From contig NZ_JAJAQC010000052.1 of NCBI RefSeq assembly GCF_027604915.1, positions 1 to 54,612 on the forward strand: 54,612 nucleotides of DNA, in the 5' to 3' direction. This DNA comes from Streptomonospora mangrovi (GTDB taxonomy: Bacteria; Actinomycetota; Actinomycetes; Streptosporangiales; Streptosporangiaceae). Below the pieces are notes generated by a model. The model was given only the letters and a program-made list of their open reading frames with translations, ran no database searches and was not told where the DNA came from. Both the position numbers and the translations under genes were made by a program. This document shows, piece after piece, positions 23,869 through 36,454 of the stretch; the stretch's first letter is position 1; each line of letters begins with the position of its first letter.

Positions 23869-24777
23869 TCAGACCCGCAGGTAGCGCCGCAGCGTCAGGA
23901 ACGACGCGACGGTGCACAGCAGCACGCCGAGGATCAGCGAGACGCCGATCACCGACAGCAGGGAGCCGGTGGAGAGGGTGACGTCGAACTGGAACCACTC
24001 CTGGATCCGGCTCAGCAGCAGGAAGCGCGCCGCGACGATGAACCCGGAGGCGATGATGCCGCCGATGAGGCCGGCGATGGCGCCCTCCAGGAGGAACGGC
24101 AGTTGGATGTAGAAGTTGGACGCACCCACCAGGCGCATGATGCCGGTCTCCTTGCGGCGGCTGTAGGCCGCGAGGCGGACGGTGTTGCCGATGAGCAGGG
24201 CGGCGGCGGCCAACTGCACGAACGCGACGGTGAGCGCGGCGGCGGTCAGGCCGTCGAGCAGGCCGAAGAACTGCTCCAGCACGGCCTGGTCGTCGTAGAT
24301 GGAGTCGATGCCGGGGCTGCCCTCGATGTTGCTGGACACGGCCTCGTACTGGCTGGGGTCGACCAACTGGACCCGGAAGTTGTCGGGGATGTCACCCTCG
24401 CGGACGGCCTCGACCATCGCCTCGTTGTTGGCGAAGCGCTCCTGGAAGTCCTGGAAGGCGTCCTCGGCGCTGATGTACTCGACGCTGCTGACCTCGTCCA
24501 TGCTTTCCAAGGCGCTCTGGACGTCCTGGCGCTGCTGGTCGGTGGCCGGACCGTTCTCCTGACACGTGTTGGAGGTGGAGATCTCCGTGCACATGTAGAC
24601 GGTGAGGGTCACGCGCTCGTCCCAGTACTGGCGCATCTGCGTCACCTGCTGGTTGATCAGCAGGCCGCCGCCGAACAGGGCGAGCGAGATGGCCACCGTG
24701 ACGATGACCGCGACGGTCATCGTCAGGTTGCGACGCAGACCGATCCAGATCTCGGAAAGAACGAATTGAGCTCGCAT
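23869..24777 (-). CDS. ftsX: Cell-division ABC transporter permease FtsX
   Basis: Membrane partner of FtsE, 302 aa, that activates peptidoglycan hydrolases at the division site. There is one TM helix (residues about 20-42), a large extracytoplasmic loop (about 45-170, containing a [11 protein letters not shown] Cys pair), and three C-terminal TM helices with [20 protein letters not shown], the coupling segment. ATG 24777 is preferred over earlier in-frame codons because [17 protein letters not shown] is the conserved start. It lies 75 bases after ftsE and 52 before smpB. Confidence 0.95.
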   Translation of the reverse strand: MRAQFVLSEIWIGLRRNLTMTVAVIVTVAISLALFGGGLLINQQVTQMRQYWDERVTLTVYMCTEISTSNTCQENGPATDQQRQDVQSALESMDEVSSVEYISAEDAFQDFQERFANNEAMVEAVREGDIPDNFRVQLVDPSQYEAVSSNIEGSPGIDSIYDDQAVLEQFFGLLDGLTAAALTVAFVQLAAAALLIGNTVRLAAYSRRKETGIMRLVGASNFYIQLPFLLEGAIAGLIGGIIASGFIVAARFLLLSRIQEWFQFDVTLSTGSLLSVIGVSLILGVLLCTVASFLTLRRYLRV

Positions 24778-24852
24778 GAGAGTTAAGGGTCCATCCTCGT
24801 GGGCTTCGCCGCGCTGCACTGACCAACGCAGGAGCGCTGGCAGGCCCGTGCG

Positions 24853-25542
24853 TCAGTACGCCTGGCCGTAGACGCCGCGGGACTGGTCGCGCACGACCTC
24901 GCCCTCTTCGAGCTCGATGACGCGCTTGCGCATCGAGTCGACGATGGCGGCGTCGTGAGTCGCCATGACAACGGTCGTCCCGGTCCGGTTGATTCGGTCC
25001 AGCACCTTCATGATGCCGATCGATGTGGCGGGGTCGATGTTTCCCGTCGGCTCGTCGGCCAGCAGGATCTGCGGCCGGTTCACGAACGCGCGCGCGATGG
25101 CGACCCGCTGCTGCTCGCCGCCCGACAGTTCGTCGGGCATGCGGTCGGCCTTGCCTTCGAGGCCGACGAGTTCGACCACCTCCGGGACGACCTTGCGGAT
25201 GAACCGCCGGGGCTTGCCGATGACCTCCAAGGCGAACGCGACGTTCTCGAAGACGTTCTTGTTCGGCAGCAGCCGGAAGTCCTGGAACACGCAGCCGATA
25301 CGCCGACGCAGGTGCGGCACCTTCCAGTTGGACAGGCGCGCGAGGTCCTTGCCGGCGACGTGCACGCGGCCCCGCGTGGGCTTCTCCTCCTTGAGGACAA
25401 GCCGCAGGAAGGTCGACTTGCCCGACCCCGAGGGGCCGACGAGGAAGACGAACTCCCCCTTGTCGACGTCGATCGTAACGTCCTCCAACGCAGGGCGCTT
25501 CTGGGTCGGATAGACCTTGGTGACGTTCTCAAAGTGGATCAC
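24853..25542 (-). CDS. ftsE: Cell-division ABC transporter ATPase FtsE
   Basis: Cytoplasmic ATPase of 229 aa driving FtsX. Walker [10 protein letters not shown] near residue 37, Q-loop CVFQDFRLL, signature [14 protein letters not shown], Walker [13 protein letters not shown], and the switch His in [12 protein letters not shown] 25542 begins the standard [13 protein letters not shown]-terminus. It heads ftsE-ftsX-smpB-PBP, with prfB 324 bases upstream. Confidence 0.96.
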   Translation of the reverse strand: MIHFENVTKVYPTQKRPALEDVTIDVDKGEFVFLVGPSGSGKSTFLRLVLKEEKPTRGRVHVAGKDLARLSNWKVPHLRRRIGCVFQDFRLLPNKNVFENVAFALEVIGKPRRFIRKVVPEVVELVGLEGKADRMPDELSGGEQQRVAIARAFVNRPQILLADEPTGNIDPATSIGIMKVLDRINRTGTTVVMATHDAAIVDSMRKRVIELEEGEVVRDQSRGVYGQAY

Positions 25543-25866
25543 AGCGGCATCACAAGGTTCTCAGAGGTTGGGGCGCCCCAGCGGATGTCGGGATCCGCAA
25601 AAGGCAGTACCGGCCACACGGCCAATCGTCAGTGTAGAGGTGATCGCAACCTGGAATGTCCCATTTCGACCCGCAACCTCAGCGGAGGTGCCCCGAACGC
25701 GGGCGGGATGCATGGGAGACGCGATCCGACACAGCCGACCGGCCTGGGTCGTCCCGGCGGACAACCGACACGAGCATATCGGAACTGTCAACCGGCGGTA
25801 ACGCTCACATATACCGCGTAACGGACGCACCGCCGGTTTGCTATCGCGGAGAACCCCGCGCGACCC
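25543..25866 (-). promoter_or_regulatory. prfB-ftsE intergenic region with candidate ftsE promoter
   Basis: TACACT at 25636-25631 on the minus strand is a good TANNNT -10 and would give a 5' UTR of about 85 bases for ftsE. No clear -35. A TTGACA also occurs near 25790 without a matched -10. A short hairpin (CGCGG/CCGCG) lies after the prfB stop. I see no gene here. Confidence 0.35.
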
Positions 25867-26982
25867 CTACCCCTCGGCCGCCTCCTGGCTGCGCATCCAG
25901 CGGATCTCGGCGTCGATGAACGCGTCGATCTCGCCGTCGAGGATCGCACTGGGATTGCCGGACTCCGCGCCGGTGCGGACGTCCTTGACGCTCTGGTAGG
26001 GGTGCAGCACGTAGTTGCGCATCTGGGTGCCCCAACTGCTGACGCTCTCGCCGCGGAGTTCGTCCAGCTCGGCGCGCTCCTCGCGGCGCTTGCGCTCCAG
26101 CAGCTTGGCCTGGAGCATCGACATGGCCGTGGCGCGGTTCTGGATCTGGGAGCGCTCGTTCTGGCAGGAGGTCACGATCCCGGTGGGCAGGTGGGTGATG
26201 CGCACTGCGGAGTCGGTGGTGTTGACGCCCTGGCCGCCGGGGCCGCTGGAGCGGTAGACGTCGATGCGGAGTTCGCTCTCGTCGATGTCGATGTGGTCGC
26301 TCTGCTCCACGACCGGCACCACGTCCACGCCCGCGAACGAGGTCTGGCGGCGGTTCTGGTTGTCGAACGGCGAGATGCGCACCAGGCGGTGGGTGCCGTG
26401 CTCGCCGCGCAGGGTGCCGTAGGCGAAGGGCGCCTTGACGACGAAGCTGGTGGACTTGATGCCGGCTTCCTCGGCGTAGGAGGTCTCGTAGACCTCGGTG
26501 GGGTAGCCGTGGCGTTCGGCCCAGCGGAGGTACATGCGCTGGAGCATCTGCGCCCAGTCGGCGGCGTCGACCCCGCCGGCCTGGGAGTTGATGGTGACCA
26601 GGGCCTCGCGTTCGTCGTAGGGGCCGTTGAGCAGGGTGCGGACCTCAAGCTCGCCGATGTCGCCGCGCAGGGAGTCGAGTTCGGAGTCGGCCTCGGCGAG
26701 GGTGTCGGCGTCGTCCTCGGAGGCGGCCAGCTCGTAGAGCACGCTGAGGTCGTCGAGGCGGCGCCGGATGCTGCCGACCTTGCCCACGGTGGATTCGAGG
26801 TTGGAGAGCCTGCGGGTGACCTTCTGCGCCTCGCCGGGGTCGTTCCACAGCTCGGGGTCGGCGGACTGCTCGCGCAGCTCCTCGATCTCGCGCTGCTTGG
26901 CGTCGAGGTCGAGCACGGCCTCGACGCTCGCCAGCGTCGACGAGAGTTCCTTGATCTTTTCCGCGGGGTCTAGGTCTGCCAC
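25867..26982 (-). CDS. prfB: Peptide chain release factor 2
   Basis: Terminates translation at UGA and UAA. 371 aa, continuous in one frame, without the programmed frameshift (CUUUGA) of many bacteria. The stop-codon recognition motif SPF is present ([12 protein letters not shown]), and the GGQ loop reads [21 protein letters not shown] 26982 has no Shine-Dalgarno; TAGACT (26995-26990) lies seven bases upstream, which suggests a leaderless mRNA. Followed on the same strand by ftsEX-smpB as in many actinobacteria. Confidence 0.96.
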   Translation of the reverse strand: MADLDPAEKIKELSSTLASVEAVLDLDAKQREIEELREQSADPELWNDPGEAQKVTRRLSNLESTVGKVGSIRRRLDDLSVLYELAASEDDADTLAEADSELDSLRGDIGELEVRTLLNGPYDEREALVTINSQAGGVDAADWAQMLQRMYLRWAERHGYPTEVYETSYAEEAGIKSTSFVVKAPFAYGTLRGEHGTHRLVRISPFDNQNRRQTSFAGVDVVPVVEQSDHIDIDESELRIDVYRSSGPGGQGVNTTDSAVRITHLPTGIVTSCQNERSQIQNRATAMSMLQAKLLERKRREERAELDELRGESVSSWGTQMRNYVLHPYQSVKDVRTGAESGNPSAILDGEIDAFIDAEIRWMRSQEAAEG

Positions 26983-26989
26983 AGGCTCA

Positions 26990-26995
26990 AGTCTA
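26990..26995 (-). promoter_or_regulatory. -10 box of likely leaderless prfB mRNA
   Basis: TAGACT at 26995-26990 with exactly seven bases to GTG 26982. No convincing -35. Confidence 0.45.
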
Positions 26996-27028
26996 GGGTC
27001 TGCGCACGCTGTTTCCGGACGGCGGCGG

Positions 27029-30000
27029 CTAGTCGGCCGACAGCAGCGAGCGCACCGACCGCAGGGCCACCGACAGGGTGGCGAGGTCCCACTGGTCGGC
27101 CTCGCGGATCTCGGTCAGGGTCTGCTCGGAGCGCCCCACCGCCACGGAGTTGCGCTCCAGCCACCGCTCGCGCAGCGTGTCGGGGTGCTCGCCGGCCTCG
27201 CCGCACAGCAGGACCTCGCGGGTCAGCTCGGCGTGGGCGGCGTAGAGGTCGTCGCGCAGCGCCGCGCGGGCCATGGTCAGCCAGCGGTCGGTGCGCGGCA
27301 GCGCGATGATGCGCTCGCGCAGGGTGCCGATCTGGAGGCTCTCGGCGAGGTCGAAGTAGACCTCGGCGACGTCCAGCAGGGAGCGCCCGGTGCGCTGGGC
27401 CACGGTGATCACGTCGAACGTGGAGTAGGCGGGCACCATCGCGGCGACGCGCTCGGCCAGCTCGGCGGGCACGCCCTCCTTGGTGAAGCGGTCGCGCCGG
27501 TCGGCGAAGGACCGGCGGTCGCGGCCGTTGACCAGCTTGGGAAGCTGCGGGACGAGTTCGGCCACGCCGTCGGCGAACGCCGCGATCTCGTCGCCCAGGT
27601 CGAAGGGCGACTTGCGGTTGCGCAGCAGCCAGCGGGCACCGCGCTCGATGAGCTTGCGCGCCTCCAGCAGCATGGCCAACTGCACCCCGGCGTCGACCCA
27701 GTGGTCCAGGCCCTCGACCGCGCGCCAGAAGTCGCCCAGCCCGAACACCTCGCGCACCACCAGGTAGGCCCGCGCGATGTCGGCGGGCGCGGCGCCCAGC
27801 TCCTCGTTGACGCGGAAGGCGAAGGTGGTGCCGCCCCGGTTGACCATGTCGTTGACGATCTGGTTGGTGATGATCTCGCGGCACAGCGGGTGGCCCGGCA
27901 TGGCCTCGGCGAACCGCTCCCGCAGCGCCGTGGGGAAGTAGTCGACCAGGGTGCGCCGCAGGTAGGGGTCGGAGGCGAGGTCGGAGGCCGCGATCTCGTC
28001 CTTGAGGGTGTTCTTGGTGTAGGCCAGCACGGTGCCGAACTCCGGCCCGGTCAGCCCCTGGCCGGCCTGGCGGCGGGCGGCGATCTCCTTGTCGTCGGGC
28101 AGGGTCTCGAGCTTGCGCTTGAGCCGGCCGTCGCGTTCGAGCTTGCGCAGGTAGCGGGCGTGGACGTGCATCATGGCGCCGGCCTGGCGGCGGGCGGCGG
28201 CCAGCACGACGTTCTGCGCGTAGTTGTTGTCCAGCACCAGGTCGGCAACCTCGTCGGTCATGCTCAGGAACAGCTCGTCGCGCTCGGGCTTGGTGAGCCG
28301 GCCCTCGCGGACCTCGCGGTCGAGCATGATCTTGATGTTGACCTCGTGGTCGGAGGTGTCCACGCCGGCGGAGTTGTCGATGAAGTCGGAGTTGACCCGG
28401 CCGCCGGCCTTGGCGAACTCGATGCGCCCGGCCTGGGTGAGGCCGAGGTTGCCGCCCTCGCCGACGACCTTGCAGCGCAGGTCGGCGCCGTTGACCCGGA
28501 CGGGGTCGTTGGCCTTGTCGCCGACGTCGGCGTTGGACTCCGCGGCGGACTTCACGTAGGTGCCGATGCCGCCGTTCCACAGCAGGTCCACCGGCGCGGT
28601 GAGGATGTGCCGGATCAGCTCGAAGGGCGGCAGCGCGGTCACGCCGTCGTCGATGCCGAGGGCCTCGCGGACCTGCGGGGTGATGGGGATGGACTTGGCG
28701 GTGCGCGGGTGCACGCCGCCGCCGGCCGAGATCAGCGAGGTGTCGTAGTCGGCCCAACTGCTGCGCGGGAGGTCGAACAGGCGCCGGCGCTCGGCGAAGG
28801 ACCGCTCGGGGTCGGGGTCGGGGTCGAGGAACACGTGGCGGTGGTCGAACGCCGCGACGAGCCGGGTGTGGCGCGACAGCAGCATGCCGTTGCCGAACAC
28901 GTCGCCGGACATGTCGCCGATGCCCACGGCGGTGAAGTCCTCGTTCTGGATGTCCACCCCCATCTCGCGGAAGTGGTACTTCACCGACTCCCAGGCGCCG
29001 CGCGCGGTGATGCCCATGGCCTTGTGGTCGTAGCCGACCGAGCCGCCCGAGGCGAAGGCGTCGCCCAGCCAGAAGTCGCGCTCCACCGAGATGCCGTTGG
29101 CGATGTCGGAGAAGGTGGCGGTGCCCTTGTCGGCGGCGACCACGAGGTAGGAGTCGTCGGCGTCGTAGCGCACGACGCCCTCGGGGTGCTGGACCTCGCC
29201 GCCGACGAGGTTGTCGGTGACGTCCAGCAGGCCGCTGATGAACTGCTTGTAGCAGGCCACGACCTCGGCCATGACGGCGTCGCGGTCGCCGCCGGCGGGC
29301 AGCCCCTTGCAGACGAACCCGCCCTTGGCGCCGCTGGGCACGATGACGGAGTTCTTCACCATCTGCGCCTTGACCAGGCCCAGGATCTCGGTGCGGAAGT
29401 CCTCGAAGCGGTCGGACCAGCGCAGGCCGCCGCGCGCCACCGCGCCGAAGCGCAGGTGCACGCCCTCGAAGCGCGGCGAGTAGACGTACATCTCGAACCG
29501 GGGCCGGGGCGCCGGGAGGTCGGGGATGCGCTGGGGGTCGAGCTTGTAGACCAGGTAGGGCTTGGCGCCGTCGGCGCGGCCCTGGTAGTAGTTCGTGCGC
29601 AGGGTGGCCTCGATGGCGGCGAGGAACCAGCGCAGGATCCGGTCCTGGTCGAGGCTGGCGACCTGGTCCAGCTCGCCGCGGATCTCCTCGGTGATGGCCT
29701 CGGTGCGTTCGGCGCGGCCGGTGGCGTGGTCGGGGTCGAACCGGGACTCGAACAGCCGCACCAGCAGGTTGGCCACGTGCACGTTGGCCACCAGCACGTC
29801 GGCGATGTAGGCGGGGCTGAACGTGCTGCCGGTCTGGCGCAGGTACTTGGCGTAGGCGCGCAGGATGGTGAGCTGGCGCCAGTCGAGGCCGCCGCGCACC
29901 ACCAGGGCGTTGAACCGGTCGGACTCGCCGCGGCCGTGCCACAGCGCGGTGAACGCCTCCTCGAAGAGGTGCTTGAGGCGGTTGGCGGGGAGTTCGACGG

Positions 30001-31927
30001 CGTCGGTCAGCGGCGCCAGGCCGAAGTCGTAGATCCAGGCGCGGCCGGTGCGGGGGCCGGCGACCCCGTAGGGGCGCTCGTCGTTGACCTGCACGCCCAT
30101 GTGCTCCAGCAGCGGCAGCACCCGCGACAGCGAGATCGGCTCGCCCTTGCGGTAGACCTTGAGCCGCCACTCGCCGGGCTCGGCGGCGGCCGGGCGGTAG
30201 AGGTTGACGGCGAGTTCGTCGTCGCCGAGCTGGTCGAGGCGGTGGAGGTCGTCCACGGCGGTGGCCGCGGGGGTGTCGACCTTGTAGCCCTCGGGCAGTG
30301 CCCCGCCGTAGGTGTCGAGGAGTTCGGCGGCGCGGGCGGCGCCGAAGCGGGCGCGCAGCTCGTCGGAGAGGTCGTCGGCCCAGGAGCGGGTGGCGGCCAC
30401 GACCTCGGCCTCCAGGGCGGCGTGGTCGTACTCGGCCAGCAGCCGGCCGCGTTCGGCGCGCACCACCAGGTAGAGCTGGGCGAAGGGCGCGGAGCCGACC
30501 ATGACGCTGTGGTCCATGGTGGCGCCCTCGAAGGCGCGGGCCAGCACGCGCTGGATGTCGAGGCGGACGTCGGTGTTGTAGCGGTCGCGCGGCATGTAGA
30601 CCAGGCACGACATGTAGCGGCCGTAGGGGTCGCGGCGCAGGAACAGCTTGGTGCCGCGCTTCTCGCGCAGCCGCAGCACGCTGAGCACGATGTCGTGCAA
30701 CTGGTCGACGGGGGTCTGGAGCAGCTCCTCGCGGGGGAAGCCCTCGAGGATCTCGGTGAGGTCCTTGCCGTCGTAGCTGTCGGGGTCGAACCCGGCGGTC
30801 TGGAGGATCTCGGCGTGCTTGCGCGCCAGGATCGGGATCTCGGTGATGCTCATGGTGACCGCCTCGTGGGTGTAGAGACCCAGGAAGCGGTACTCGCCGA
30901 CGACGCGGCCCTCGCTGTCGAACCGCTTGACGCCGAGGTAGTCGAGGTACTTGCGGCGGTGCACGGTGGCGCGGGAGTTGGCCTTGGTCAGCACCAGGAC
31001 GTGGGGTTCGCGGGCCTTGGCGCGGGCCTCGGGCGGCAGCAGCGCGAAGCTCTCGGAGACCGCGGAGTCGCCGCGCAGCAGCCCCAGGCCGGTGCCGGTG
31101 CGCGGGCTGAGGCCGAGTTCGGCGGAGTCGGCGGCGTCGGCGGGCTCGCCCGACCTGGTGACCAGGCGGTACTCGCGGTAGCCCATGAAGTGGAAGTGGC
31201 GGTCGGCGGCCCAGCGCAGGAACGCCACGCTCTCGCGGATCTCGGCGGGGTCGACCCCGCCGGCGGCGATGGAGTCGGCGGTGCGCTCCAGTTCGTCGGC
31301 GAGCAGGCGGGCCTGGCGGCGCATGCGGTCGGTGTCCTCGTCCACGTTGTGGACGTCGGCCAGCACGCGTTCGAGGTCGGCCGCCAGCTCCTTCTGCGCG
31401 GTGGGGTCGGGGCGGCGGTCGATCTCCAGGTGCATCCACGACTCCTGGAGGGGCACCAGGCCGTCGGGGTCGAAGTCGGGGCCGGGCTCGATCTCGCGGA
31501 GGTCGCCGGCGACGTCGCGGGCCACGCGCACCTGCGGGTGGATGACCACGGCGTAGCCGATGCCGCGGCGGTCCAGTTCCATGGTGACGGAGTCGACGAG
31601 GAAGGGGGCGTCGTCGGTGACGACCTCGACAACGGTGTTGCCGTTGTCCCAGCCGTCGCGCTCGACTGTGGGGGTGTAGACGCGCACCTTGGCCCGGCCC
31701 TGGGGCCGGTGCCGGGCGAAGGCCAGGTGGGCCGCCGCCGGGCCGCAGATCTCGGCCGGCTCGCGCTCCCTCAGCTCCTCGACGGCGACGTGGCGGTAGT
31801 AGAACCCGAGGAACCGGCGGGTGCCTTCGGGGCCGCCGGGGGCGTCGGCGAGAAGAGGCCAGTCGGAGCACTGCTCGACGGAGTCGCGCAGTAGGTGGTC
31901 CATGACATCGGCGTGCTGCCCGGACAT
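27029..31927 (-). CDS. gdh: NAD-specific glutamate dehydrogenase, large (~180 kDa) type
   Basis: Catabolic enzyme: glutamate + NAD+ to 2-oxoglutarate + ammonium + NADH. At 1632 aa it matches the LGDH family of Streptomyces and Caulobacter. The long N-terminal region carries ACT-like segments ([20 protein letters not shown]). The catalytic part follows: [30 protein letters not shown] (catalytic Lys, about residue 870), [15 protein letters not shown] (dinucleotide site), then a long C-terminal helical domain. ATG 31927; GGGAG lies 12 bases ahead. Single gene, between prfB and a HAD gene, in the same neighbourhood as pruA, whose product is glutamate, so proline and glutamate breakdown are clustered. 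Confidence 0.95.
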   Translation of the reverse strand: MSGQHADVMDHLLRDSVEQCSDWPLLADAPGGPEGTRRFLGFYYRHVAVEELREREPAEICGPAAAHLAFARHRPQGRAKVRVYTPTVERDGWDNGNTVVEVVTDDAPFLVDSVTMELDRRGIGYAVVIHPQVRVARDVAGDLREIEPGPDFDPDGLVPLQESWMHLEIDRRPDPTAQKELAADLERVLADVHNVDEDTDRMRRQARLLADELERTADSIAAGGVDPAEIRESVAFLRWAADRHFHFMGYREYRLVTRSGEPADAADSAELGLSPRTGTGLGLLRGDSAVSESFALLPPEARAKAREPHVLVLTKANSRATVHRRKYLDYLGVKRFDSEGRVVGEYRFLGLYTHEAVTMSITEIPILARKHAEILQTAGFDPDSYDGKDLTEILEGFPREELLQTPVDQLHDIVLSVLRLREKRGTKLFLRRDPYGRYMSCLVYMPRDRYNTDVRLDIQRVLARAFEGATMDHSVMVGSAPFAQLYLVVRAERGRLLAEYDHAALEAEVVAATRSWADDLSDELRARFGAARAAELLDTYGGALPEGYKVDTPAATAVDDLHRLDQLGDDELAVNLYRPAAAEPGEWRLKVYRKGEPISLSRVLPLLEHMGVQVNDERPYGVAGPRTGRAWIYDFGLAPLTDAVELPANRLKHLFEEAFTALWHGRGESDRFNALVVRGGLDWRQLTILRAYAKYLRQTGSTFSPAYIADVLVANVHVANLLVRLFESRFDPDHATGRAERTEAITEEIRGELDQVASLDQDRILRWFLAAIEATLRTNYYQGRADGAKPYLVYKLDPQRIPDLPAPRPRFEMYVYSPRFEGVHLRFGAVARGGLRWSDRFEDFRTEILGLVKAQMVKNSVIVPSGAKGGFVCKGLPAGGDRDAVMAEVVACYKQFISGLLDVTDNLVGGEVQHPEGVVRYDADDSYLVVAADKGTATFSDIANGISVERDFWLGDAFASGGSVGYDHKAMGITARGAWESVKYHFREMGVDIQNEDFTAVGIGDMSGDVFGNGMLLSRHTRLVAAFDHRHVFLDPDPDPERSFAERRRLFDLPRSSWADYDTSLISAGGGVHPRTAKSIPITPQVREALGIDDGVTALPPFELIRHILTAPVDLLWNGGIGTYVKSAAESNADVGDKANDPVRVNGADLRCKVVGEGGNLGLTQAGRIEFAKAGGRVNSDFIDNSAGVDTSDHEVNIKIMLDREVREGRLTKPERDELFLSMTDEVADLVLDNNYAQNVVLAAARRQAGAMMHVHARYLRKLERDGRLKRKLETLPDDKEIAARRQAGQGLTGPEFGTVLAYTKNTLKDEIAASDLASDPYLRRTLVDYFPTALRERFAEAMPGHPLCREIITNQIVNDMVNRGGTTFAFRVNEELGAAPADIARAYLVVREVFGLGDFWRAVEGLDHWVDAGVQLAMLLEARKLIERGARWLLRNRKSPFDLGDEIAAFADGVAELVPQLPKLVNGRDRRSFADRRDRFTKEGVPAELAERVAAMVPAYSTFDVITVAQRTGRSLLDVAEVYFDLAESLQIGTLRERIIALPRTDRWLTMARAALRDDLYAAHAELTREVLLCGEAGEHPDTLRERWLERNSVAVGRSEQTLTEIREADQWDLATLSVALRSVRSLLSAD

Positions 31928-32290
31928 GGTGCGATCTCACTCCCTTGTGAGTCGTTGGGGGGCCGGCTCGGGGCCGGTGGGCCCGGAAAAGGGTCGTATG
32001 ACGGCTATGAAGTTGTGCGCCGGCGGCGCCCGCGGGGGCGCGGTCGGCGGGGGCCGCCCGGGGAGGGGCGGGGCCTGTGCGCACAGGGGCGGGTGTCCGG
32101 CCGGACGGCGTTGTCCGGCCCCCGCCTGCGCCCAGGCTAGCGGGTGGGCTACCCCGGATTCGCGATCAACACCGTTAACTGTGCGTTTAGCTTGTTTAGC
32201 GGCGCATTGCGGTACCCGGCGTTCGGCGCGTTCCCCCGTACACGGTACGCGGCGGGCGCACCGGCACAAGAGGGCGGCCGGGACCGGCCG
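31928..32290. promoter_or_regulatory. gdh upstream region with AT-rich direct repeat
   Basis: 360 bases ahead of gdh. A strikingly AT-rich island (32160-32215) contains GTTTAGC twice, at 32185-32191 and 32194-32200, a 9-bp period, next to GTTAACTG. Further towards gdh, TAGCCT near 32136 (minus strand) could be a -10. A regulator site is plausible; I cannot assign one. Confidence 0.4.
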
Positions 32291-33004
32291 TCAGGTGGCG
32301 GCGGCGGTGGCCTGCCGCAGGGCGCTGAGCAGGCGGTCGGTGTCGGTGAGGTCCTCGAGGACGTGCTGGGCGCCGGCGGCGCGCAACTGGGACTCGGTGG
32401 CCGAGCCGCTGACGACCGCCACGGGGGTGGCGTGGCCGATGACGGCGGCCTCGACGTCGCGCGGGGACTCGGTGATGTAGACGGTGGCGGCCTCGGAGAA
32501 CGCGGCGTTGCGGGCCTCGGCGGCGCGCATGCGGGTGAACTGGATCAGGCTGGCCTTGGGGTAGTGCTCGGAGCCGAACCCGCCGATGCTGAGGTCGAGG
32601 TAGCGGTCCAGGCCGAAGGCCGACAGCTTGGCCACGGCGTTGGCCATGATGGTGCCGGTGACCACGGTCTGCACGGTGTCGTCCAGGGCGGCGACGGCGG
32701 CCAGCGCCTCGCGCGCGCCGGGCATGGCGCGCCCGCGCACGGTCAACTGGTCGCGGCGGCGGGCGAAGGACTCCCCCAGCGCCTCGATGAAGTCGGCCAG
32801 GGGTTCCTCACCGGGGTCGAGGCGGACGTCGTTGCGCGCCAGGAACTCGAAGAAGACCTCGGAGTCGGTGCGGCCGCTCGTGGAGGCGAGGTAGACCAGC
32901 GGCGCGCCGGTGACGCGCTCGAACGCCTCGGCGTAGGCGGCCCGGGTGACCTGGGCGACGTCCACGAGCGTGAGGTCGATATTCCACAACACCAGCCGGC
33001 TGAT
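32291..33004 (-). CDS. HAD-superfamily protein with Asn at the nucleophile position; apparent ATC start
   Basis: A 237-aa haloacid-dehalogenase-fold protein with a helical cap. Motif I reads LVLWNIDLTLVD: the usual nucleophile Asp is Asn, and the second Asp is present. Motif II VVTGT and motif III YPKASL are normal. Motif IV reads YITESPRDVEAA, with Glu for the first acidic residue. Phosphatase activity is therefore doubtful. The start is odd: AAGGAG (33016-33011) lies six bases before ATC 33004, which would begin SRLVLWNIDL, the expected N-terminus; the only other starts are GTG 32992, too deep in motif I, or GTG 33082, across low-complexity sequence. I annotate ATC. Divergent from the 552-aa gene. 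Confidence 0.75.
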   Translation of the reverse strand: MSRLVLWNIDLTLVDVAQVTRAAYAEAFERVTGAPLVYLASTSGRTDSEVFFEFLARNDVRLDPGEEPLADFIEALGESFARRRDQLTVRGRAMPGAREALAAVAALDDTVQTVVTGTIMANAVAKLSAFGLDRYLDLSIGGFGSEHYPKASLIQFTRMRAAEARNAAFSEAATVYITESPRDVEAAVIGHATPVAVVSGSATESQLRAAGAQHVLEDLTDTDRLLSALRQATAAAT

Positions 33005-33133
33005 GGGAGGCTCCTTGAGGGGTGGGTGTGCGGGTGTTCGCCCCCTTATTTTGCCCCACGCCGGGCGCCCGGGGGCCTGCACCGCGGTTTGGCCGCCGCT
33101 CGCGATGGAACGCCGCCGCCCCCGGGAGCGTCA

Positions 33134-34792
33134 ATGCCGCTGAACCCCCTGAGCCCCGAGGACGGCCCCGTGGTCAACAACCTGAGCAACAGCTTCTTCG
33201 GCAGCGACAACAGCTTCGGCGGCCGGATCGCCGACCAGCGGCAGAACGAGGCCATCCACGACCTCGACGCGCGCCTGGCGAGCACCCACTCGCGCCTGAA
33301 CTCCGAGATGCGGCGCATCAGCGGCAGCCTGGAGCAGCGGCTGGACCGCCTGGCCACCTCCTTCGACGCCTTTGTCGAGTTGAGCGACGTGCGGGCGCTG
33401 CTGGCGATGTTCCCCGAGGCCGCCGTGGCGCGCTACCGCACCCACCGGATGCTGGCCGGGGAGGCGGCCGACGACGGCGACCGCGACGACGTCGCGGGCT
33501 ACTGGCTGTGCCCGGCGGCGCGCGGCCTGGCCGCGGCCGTGCGGGGCGACTCCGCGGCGGCCCGGCGGCGGGTCGGCGAGGCGGCGGCGCTGGACGCGCT
33601 GCGCGCGGGCACGTTCGCGCTGCTGGCCGCGGCGACGGCGGCGCCCGACGAGGCGCCCGCGCTGGCCGACTGGATCCTGCCCAAGATCCTGCCGGAACTG
33701 CCCGACGAGGTGGCCCGCCACCAGCGGGCGCTGTGGCTGCTGGCGGCCGACGGCCTGCTGGGCGGCCCCGCCCGCGAGTACGTGCGCGCCCTGGCCGCCG
33801 ACGCGGTGCGCCGCGCCGAGGAGGGAGGAGGCGGCGCGGAGGCGGCGGCGGACTTCTGGGCCACCGTGGCGCCCGCCTCGACCCCGGCCTCCGGCGCGCG
33901 GGTGCTTGAGGGGGGCGGCGGCGCCGCCCACGCCCGGGTGGTGGCGGCGAGCCGGCTGGCGGCGCTGCGCGCGTGGCTGGAGGAGGCGCTGGCGCCGGAG
34001 GCCGGGGACGGGGCCGGGGCCGGGTCGGCGGGCGCCGGCGCGGGCGGCAGCGGGCCGGGCGCCGTGCGGGTCGCCCCCGAGGCCGCCGAGACGCTGCGGC
34101 TGCTGGTGGACGAGGGCAGCACCGAGGAGGCGCCCCTGCTGGCGCGCGCCGCCCAGTTGCGCGCGGTCGTGGAAAGCAGCGGCGGCGCCTCGCCGGAGGA
34201 CCCGGTGGCCGCCTGGACCGACCCGGCGGGGTCGGCCGCCGACCTGCTGCGCGCCGACGCCGCCGCCTCGGCGCCGGCGTCCCGGCGCGCGCTCGCGGTG
34301 GCGGTCCAGGCGCCGGCCGTCCTGGCCGCCGCCCAGGACCTCGCCCGGCGGGCGGGCGAGCCCGTGCCCGACGAGGCCCAGGTCACCCACCACGGCCGCC
34401 GGGTGCGGGTGACCTCCGCCTGCCCCGACCCCGCGTCGCTGTCGGCGGCCGACGCGGCGCTGGCCGCCGCCTACGCCCGCGACCGGGGTGACCGGATCAG
34501 GGCCGCCGCGGCGGGCGGGGTGGCCGTGCTGGCGGCGGTGGCGGCGCTGCTGGGCACCGCCGTGCTGTGGGTGGTCGCGGCGGCGGGACTGGCGGCGGCG
34601 GGCGGGTTCGCCTACCGCGACCGCGCCGGCGCCCGCGCCGCGGCGGCGTCGGTGGCCGACGCGCGGCGGGCCCTGCGCGCCAAGGCCGACACCGGCGTCC
34701 GGGAGTGGCGCGCGGAGCTGGCCGCGGCCGAGGACGCGGCGGCGCGGGCGCAGGACGAACTCGCGAAGGTGCGGCGACTGCTGGCGGGCTGA
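33134..34792 (+). CDS. Unknown 552-aa protein: coiled coil N-terminus, two C-terminal TM helices
   Basis: ATG 33134 has GGGAG five bases upstream. Residues about 15-80 are polar and then coiled-coil-like (NEAIHDLDARLASTHSRLNS, EMRRISGSLEQRLDRLATSF). A long alpha-helical Ala-rich domain follows with an aromatic-rich core (VAGYWLCPAARGLAAA; LADWILPKILPELPDEV) and a Gly/Ala linker near residue 300. Near residue 455 there are two adjacent TM helices (VAVLAAVAALLGTAVLWVVA and the next), then a basic helical tail of about 60 residues with a coiled-coil pattern. This resembles membrane-shaping or scaffold proteins in layout, but I see no GTP-binding motif. It is not a family I recognise. Monocistronic, convergent with pruA. 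Confidence 0.75.
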   Translation: MPLNPLSPEDGPVVNNLSNSFFGSDNSFGGRIADQRQNEAIHDLDARLASTHSRLNSEMRRISGSLEQRLDRLATSFDAFVELSDVRALLAMFPEAAVARYRTHRMLAGEAADDGDRDDVAGYWLCPAARGLAAAVRGDSAAARRRVGEAAALDALRAGTFALLAAATAAPDEAPALADWILPKILPELPDEVARHQRALWLLAADGLLGGPAREYVRALAADAVRRAEEGGGGAEAAADFWATVAPASTPASGARVLEGGGGAAHARVVAASRLAALRAWLEEALAPEAGDGAGAGSAGAGAGGSGPGAVRVAPEAAETLRLLVDEGSTEEAPLLARAAQLRAVVESSGGASPEDPVAAWTDPAGSAADLLRADAAASAPASRRALAVAVQAPAVLAAAQDLARRAGEPVPDEAQVTHHGRRVRVTSACPDPASLSAADAALAAAYARDRGDRIRAAAAGGVAVLAAVAALLGTAVLWVVAAAGLAAAGGFAYRDRAGARAAAASVADARRALRAKADTGVREWRAELAAAEDAAARAQDELAKVRRLLAG

Positions 34793-34818
34793 CCGCCCGG
34801 CACGCCGGCACCGGGCGG
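34793..34818. terminator. Convergent hairpin terminator
   Basis: CCGCCCGG (34793-34800) and CCGGGCGG (34811-34818) with a ten-base loop, between the convergent 552-aa gene and pruA. Confidence 0.55.
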
Positions 34819-34825
34819 GCGGTCC

Positions 34826-36454
<1,629 letters not shown>

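Noticed and set aside
25867-26982. Programmed frameshift in prfB
   Set aside because: The frame is continuous and no CUUUGA slip site is present near codon 25.
26768-31894. Plus-strand open frame of 1708 codons, and a second minus-strand frame over the same DNA
   Set aside because: Both overlap the well-supported NAD-glutamate dehydrogenase; GC bias keeps other frames open.
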